DNA of 64,000 nt, taken from contig NZ_JAMXOE010000026.1 in assembly GCF_024055575.1 (NCBI RefSeq), positions 26,025 through 90,024 of the forward strand, given 5' to 3'. The notes under the pieces were generated by a model. It worked only from the letters and a program-made list of their open reading frames with translations, did no database searches and was not told the origin of the DNA. Shown in pieces: positions 60,556 through 64,000 of this stretch. This DNA comes from Mucilaginibacter flavidus (GTDB taxonomy: Bacteria; Bacteroidota; Bacteroidia; Sphingobacteriales; Sphingobacteriaceae). The translations under genes were made by a program, and so were the position numbers. Position 1 is the stretch's first letter; every line of letters begins with the position of its first letter.

Positions 60556-61096
60556 ATTCCATTGTTTGTATGTAGTTAAATCAACAAAAATGGAAAAAAC
60601 AAGACAGCACTATTTGTTCTCTCTCCTCGTATTGAAGGTGTTTTTAGGTTGGTAAGTTAGTTAATTGAATTTATTTTTTACCTAATAGAAAAAGCATGAT
60701 ATTTTATGGTTTCTTCGGCAACAGTGTTGCTAAAAAGAAAAATATATTTAAACTCAATTTACGGATTAAAATTTAATATGACCTACAACATTGATTTACA
60801 ATTTATATCTTAAATTGTTTCATGGGTTACATATTTATAAGGAGTATTAATTAAAAAAAACACGCAAGTGTAACAGTATTTGCGAGGTTTTTGTAGCCAA
60901 AACGGGACTTTTCTTAAACTAACTTAAAGAAGATTTACAAAAACAGCCTGCTTACGGGCCTAATAGGCACATAGAAGATTACAGGGCGGGATAAAAGTTC
61001 AACCATCTATGTATTTAGCAAAATATATGAGACATTATTTTAAGGTCGTTTAATCTCATGGATTATACAAAAAGGTTCTATCAAATGGAATTTATT
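60556..61096. other. Gene-free stretch with a hairpin repeat at 60858-60890
   Basis: 541 bp, AT-rich, without a credible frame. The hairpin AAACACGCAAGT-N6-GTATTTGCGAGGTTT lies about 200 bp after the cheB-like stop and has a near copy at 63576-63607. Confidence 0.5.
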
Positions 61097-61708
61097 TCAG
61101 GTCTTAAGCGCAGCTGCCAAACTTTTTAGTTTACCTGGAATTTCGTCGAGAGGTAGAACGAAATCTACATTACCCGAGTCCTGGGCGCTGAGCGGCATGT
61201 GATTTACTTCGGCAGACATATCTTGAGCAAAGGTTTTCCCTCCGTTTGCCTTGATTTGCTTGCAGCCCTTTGTGCCATCACCGTCATATCCGGAAAGTAC
61301 AATACCAATCGCACGCTCGCCCATTTCCTCTGCCAAAGAGGTAAAAAATAAATCCACCTGTTTATTCCTGCCAGAGCGTGGGGAGATGACTTTGAAGGTA
61401 TAATTTCCCATTAGAAGATCCGCGTCAGGAGGAATCACATAAACGCAATTTGCCTGGATTAGCATCGCTTCAGCAGCCACTCTTACAGTCATTTTGATAT
61501 GGCGCGAAAGAATTTCAACTAACTGACTAATGGCGGTGGGGTTCATGTGAGAAATAATGACAAAGGCCATCCCTGTATTTGACGGCATAGCATCCAATAG
61601 TGCCTTATATGCATTAAGTGCTCCCGCTGAGCCGCCAATGCCAACAATGAGGTTAGGGTGTAATTCTCCCGTATTTACGGAAGATAAACCCTTTTTTTCA
61701 TCATTCAC
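61097..61708 (-). CDS. cheB: Stand-alone CheB-type methylesterase domain protein
   Basis: 203 aa made only of the CheB catalytic domain, without the receiver domain of chemotaxis CheB. The active-site triad is visible: Ser in VGIGGSAGALNAYKALL (about 27), His in VIISHMNPTAISQL (about 54) and Asp in IVLSGYDGDGTKGCKQIK (about 142-144). CheB removes glutamate methyl esters from chemoreceptors, but no MCP, CheR or CheA is in the window. It overlaps the KaiC-like gene by 8 bp and should be translated together with it. Such lone esterase domains in Bacteroidota often work in other signalling contexts; the substrate is unknown. Confidence 0.87.
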   Translation of the reverse strand: MNDEKKGLSSVNTGELHPNLIVGIGGSAGALNAYKALLDAMPSNTGMAFVIISHMNPTAISQLVEILSRHIKMTVRVAAEAMLIQANCVYVIPPDADLLMGNYTFKVISPRSGRNKQVDLFFTSLAEEMGERAIGIVLSGYDGDGTKGCKQIKANGGKTFAQDMSAEVNHMPLSAQDSGNVDFVLPLDEIPGKLKSLAAALKT

Positions 61709-63227
61709 CTTTATTTTGTTTAGCTAATTTTTCACCCTCAGAAACATTTTTACCGATCTTCTTTTCCTCATTAGCGCCTACTATGGATTTGCTATCCATT
61801 GGCACCAATTTAATTCCATTATCACTCAAAATTAATTTGTGGACATCACTGTCGTGGCCCGTGCCGCGAGACTTAACAATGAAAAGTCCACGGATGCGTT
61901 TTTTACTGACATCTTCTTCTAACTCTCTTACTACGATCCAGGTGTCGATTAAAGAGGAGACTCCGATTTCACCGCTTGTGTCGTTTTGTGACGCTGAAGA
62001 AACAAGGCTTGTAAAAAAGCTTGTAATGCCATTGGATTTTAAAAGATCGATCATGCGGGTAATCATTGATCGGATTTCTCGCTGGTCCCCCTCTCCAATA
62101 ATGCTTGTCAGGGGATCTATGACAACCGCTTTCGGTTTGAATTCTGCAATCAGCTTATACAGATCGAGTAAGTGCATCTCCAACCCAAAAAAGGAAGGCC
62201 TCGTAGACACGATCTTTAAAAGTCCTTTTTTTATCATCGGTTCAAAATGAAAACCAATGGAACTCATATTTTGAGTGAGCTGCCCTGCAGATTCTTCATA
62301 GGACAAGAAAAGACAGCGTTCTCCACGTTTACAACTTGCTAAAGCGAATGCGGCGGCCAAGCTTGTTTTTCCGGTGCCTGCGGTACCTGAAGCAAGCACT
62401 GTGCTGCCCACGGTATAACCTGGTTTACCTCCTTTGAACAATTTGTCTAATGATGGAATTCCTGTCGAAACTTTCTTAGCCGAGCCTGGTTGATCAAGCC
62501 CTGCTGATGTGATGGGGATTACTGAAAGTCCATCTTTATCAATTACGAAAGGATATTCGTTTGTACCATGTTTTGAACCGCGATATTTAACTATACGGAT
62601 CCTACGAATGGCAATTTGATCCTTAACCCTGTTATCCAGAAGAATGATGCAATCGGAAATGTACTGCTCCAGGCCATGACGGGTAAAAGTTTCCTGTAAC
62701 GGCTCTCCGGTAACAACCGCGGTTACTTTTTTTTCCTTAAGCCACCTGAAAAGTCTTTTTATCTCTAAGCGAAGAATACCGACATCTGTGATGCCGGCAA
62801 AAATAGATTCAATAGAATCTAAAACAACCCGTTTTGCACCAATGGAATCAATGGCATGTTCCAAACGAACGAATAACCCTTCCAGGTTAAAGTCAAGCTC
62901 CTGTATATCTTTGCGCTCCAAAAGAACATGTTCAATCAGGATTTTTTTTTGAGAAACAAGCCCTTGCAAATCCAGGTTGAGAGAAGCCACGTCTTTATAA
63001 AGTTCATCTTCTGTTTCTTCAAAGGACATGAATACGCCTGGCTCTTTGAATTTGATCGCACCGTTGATTAAAAAATCAATCCCAAAAAGGGTTTTTCCGG
63101 AGCCGGCACTTCCACTAACTAAAGTGGTCCTGTATTTCGGAAGGCCGCCTTCCGTAATTTCGTCAAAGCCTTTAATGCCGGTAAGGCACTTTTGTAGTTG
63201 CTTAGGAAGATCGGTGCTTTTTTTCAT
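61701..63227 (-). CDS. kaiC: KaiC-like two-domain RecA ATPase
   Basis: 508 aa with two KaiC-type RecA domains. CI has Walker A VSGSAGSGKTLFGIDFLI (about 37-54) and the catalytic Glu pair in MSFEETEDEL (about 70). CII has Walker A ASGTAGTGKTSLAAAFAL (about 281-298), LSYEESAGQL (about 312) and KAVVIDPLTSIIG (about 355). The C-terminal domain keeps RGLFIVKSRGTGHDSDVHKL. It ends in a Lys/Glu-rich tail. KaiC homologues outside cyanobacteria act in stress or light-linked signalling; kaiA and kaiB are not present here. It overlaps cheB by 8 bp, so the pair is one operon. An AT-rich region lies upstream. Confidence 0.9.
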   Translation of the reverse strand: MKKSTDLPKQLQKCLTGIKGFDEITEGGLPKYRTTLVSGSAGSGKTLFGIDFLINGAIKFKEPGVFMSFEETEDELYKDVASLNLDLQGLVSQKKILIEHVLLERKDIQELDFNLEGLFVRLEHAIDSIGAKRVVLDSIESIFAGITDVGILRLEIKRLFRWLKEKKVTAVVTGEPLQETFTRHGLEQYISDCIILLDNRVKDQIAIRRIRIVKYRGSKHGTNEYPFVIDKDGLSVIPITSAGLDQPGSAKKVSTGIPSLDKLFKGGKPGYTVGSTVLASGTAGTGKTSLAAAFALASCKRGERCLFLSYEESAGQLTQNMSSIGFHFEPMIKKGLLKIVSTRPSFFGLEMHLLDLYKLIAEFKPKAVVIDPLTSIIGEGDQREIRSMITRMIDLLKSNGITSFFTSLVSSASQNDTSGEIGVSSLIDTWIVVRELEEDVSKKRIRGLFIVKSRGTGHDSDVHKLILSDNGIKLVPMDSKSIVGANEEKKIGKNVSEGEKLAKQNKGE

Positions 63228-63293
63228 GTTGTTTTTACGCTCACAATTTTACTGTACGCTCAACCGGTCATATTTATAACAGGAAACCCTCGA

Positions 63294-63512
63294 TTAGGGC
63301 ATTAAATATAATGAGCATACAGCAGTATAAACAATAACCACAAAGGTTTGTGTTAATGGAATTGATTTAAAACCCAAGAGTCCGAATGTTGTTAAAACTA
63401 TACCTAAAATTACGGCACCGATAATTGCCGAGAGATTAAGGAAATCTTCATTTGTTCCTGACCAAATCGAACTAAATGGAAAAAAGTATTGATTGTCGGC
63501 ACTTACTAATTA
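63294..63512 (-). pseudogene. C-terminal fragment of a membrane protein
   Basis: About 70 minus-strand codons, open from a stop near 63512 to the TAA at 63294, without a start codon at their head. The translation includes ADNQYFFPFSSIWSGTNEDF, then two hydrophobic segments (LSAIIGAVILGIVLTTFGLL and FVVIVYTAVCSLYLMP). It looks like the end of a polytopic membrane protein, perhaps a transporter or P-type ATPase-like tail; I cannot name it. It lies just upstream of kaiC on the same strand and has no promoter. Confidence 0.45.
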
Positions 63513-63575
63513 TAGAATTTCATAAGTTACCCCTTAGGTATTATTGTTAGCGTCTATAAAAGAAAGTTTGATTGA

Positions 63576-63607
63576 AACACGCAAGTACGACGGTACTTGC
63601 GTGTTTG
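63576..63607. repeat. Hairpin repeat upstream of kaiC (near copy of 60858-60890)
   Basis: AAACACGCAAGTAC-GACG-GTACTTGCGTGTTT is a perfect 14-bp stem. It shares AAACACGCAAGT and TTGCG with the hairpin after cheB, in the same orientation. Confidence 0.65.
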
Positions 63608-63794
63608 ATGTACTCAGAGCGGGAGTACATATATAGAATTCTTAGAATTTAACGAAATAAAACAATGTAACAAAAAACCGCTTTATTAAGCATTTTAAGT
63701 AGATATTTATAAAATTAAATAAAGTAAAATAAATTAGGATATAGTAAAAAGTGTATGTAATTTTAGGATATACATACAGTTGACACATACAGTC

Positions 63795-63887
63795 ATGGCA
63801 AAGCCCAAATTCTACTTAGAACCCCGCCCCACCGGCGACGACAAAGAAAATGACAAAAATTCAAAACCTGAAGACGCTTTACAGTGA
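63795..63887 (+). pseudogene. N-terminal stub of a tyrosine recombinase
   Basis: ATG 63795 opens MAKPKFYLEPRPTGDDKEND and stops after 30 codons at 63887. The MAKPKFYLEPRP start is that of Bacteroidota phage-integrase-like recombinases, whose proteins are about 400 aa. The stop is followed after three bases by repeated AACTGACCA units typical of an IS21-like end, so an insertion probably cut the gene. Direct repeats ACATACAGT (two copies at about 63772-63793) and a TGTATGTA/TACATACA pair lie just upstream. Confidence 0.5.
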
Positions 63888-63890
63888 CTA

Positions 63891-64000
63891 TTCCGGGGAA
63901 ACTGACCACTCCATTCCGTGGCAAACTGACCAGGCAATTCCCTGGCGAACGGGTTCAGCGAGAGCTGTAAAAGCGTTGTGTTAAAAGTAGTTATTTAAAA
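63891..64000. mobile_element. Left end of an IS21-like element (partial, runs off the window)
   Basis: Three units starting at 63891, 63914 and 63938 (TTCCGGGGAAACTGACCA, TTCCGTGGCAAACTGACCA, TTCCCTGGCGAAC) recur every 23-24 bp. Such serial terminal repeats with GGCAAACTGACCA are characteristic of IS21-family ends in Bacteroidota. The transposase genes are outside the window, so this rests on the repeats alone. Confidence 0.5.

Overview
The window looks like a chromosomal segment of a Bacteroidota bacterium, most likely a Mucilaginibacter/Pedobacter-type member of the Sphingobacteriaceae. The basis is the Bacteroidota -7 promoter element (TAnnTTTG) in front of many genes, almost no Shine-Dalgarno sequences, a short (285 aa) RpoD-type sigma factor, type IX secretion (T9SS) C-terminal domains, an outer-membrane beta-barrel protein with a carboxypeptidase-like N-terminus, and many lipoproteins. 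The species is inference; no rRNA or tRNA gene was recognised.

Layout. 0-14 kb: start of a secreted-protein gene, an M28 peptidase, two small genes sharing a well-spaced upstream operator, an outer-membrane receptor, a frameshifted DHA2 drug exporter, a DUF92 membrane protein, a cold-shock protein, RpoD, small membrane proteins, a photolyase-family protein without the Fe-S cysteines, and a second M28 peptidase. 14-23 kb: YciE/F ferritin-like protein, DUF4397 lipoprotein, acyltransferase, S9 peptidase, two flavoproteins, a decay scar of fused gene remnants, a SHOCT protein and an NTF2-like protein. 23-31 kb: two divergent T9SS cargo genes (a propeller/Ig-like adhesin and a polysaccharide-lyase-like enzyme). 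31-43 kb: a sterol desaturase pseudogene, a lipoprotein, a Wzi-like capsule protein, PPK2, PBP1A, a protease/propeller/barrel protein, fasciclin, MsrB, and a GIY-YIG protein divergent from a LexA-like repressor. 44-54 kb: Spy-like protein, bioF-bioD, 3-hydroxyacyl-CoA dehydrogenase, then an arginine neighbourhood (argS, arginine deiminase-like, ctlX-like, arginine decarboxylase). 54-64 kb: accessory and repeat-rich, with a TPR/DHp signalling protein, a 154-bp MITE with a perfect 9-bp target duplication, a RepA-like ATPase with a companion gene, a Bcr/CflA-type exporter, a truncated PAS fragment, an overlapping kaiC-cheB pair bracketed by similar hairpins, and a recombinase start cut by an IS21-like end.

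Themes. Secreted and surface functions dominate (peptidases, T9SS cargo, capsule, peptidoglycan synthesis, lipoproteins). Intergenic regions carry several families of imperfect palindromes, some of which have eaten into genes. At least five -7 boxes lie only 4-6 nt from the start codon, which implies leaderless mRNAs. Two genes are broken by single missing bases in homopolymers, so sequencing error must be excluded before calling them mutations.
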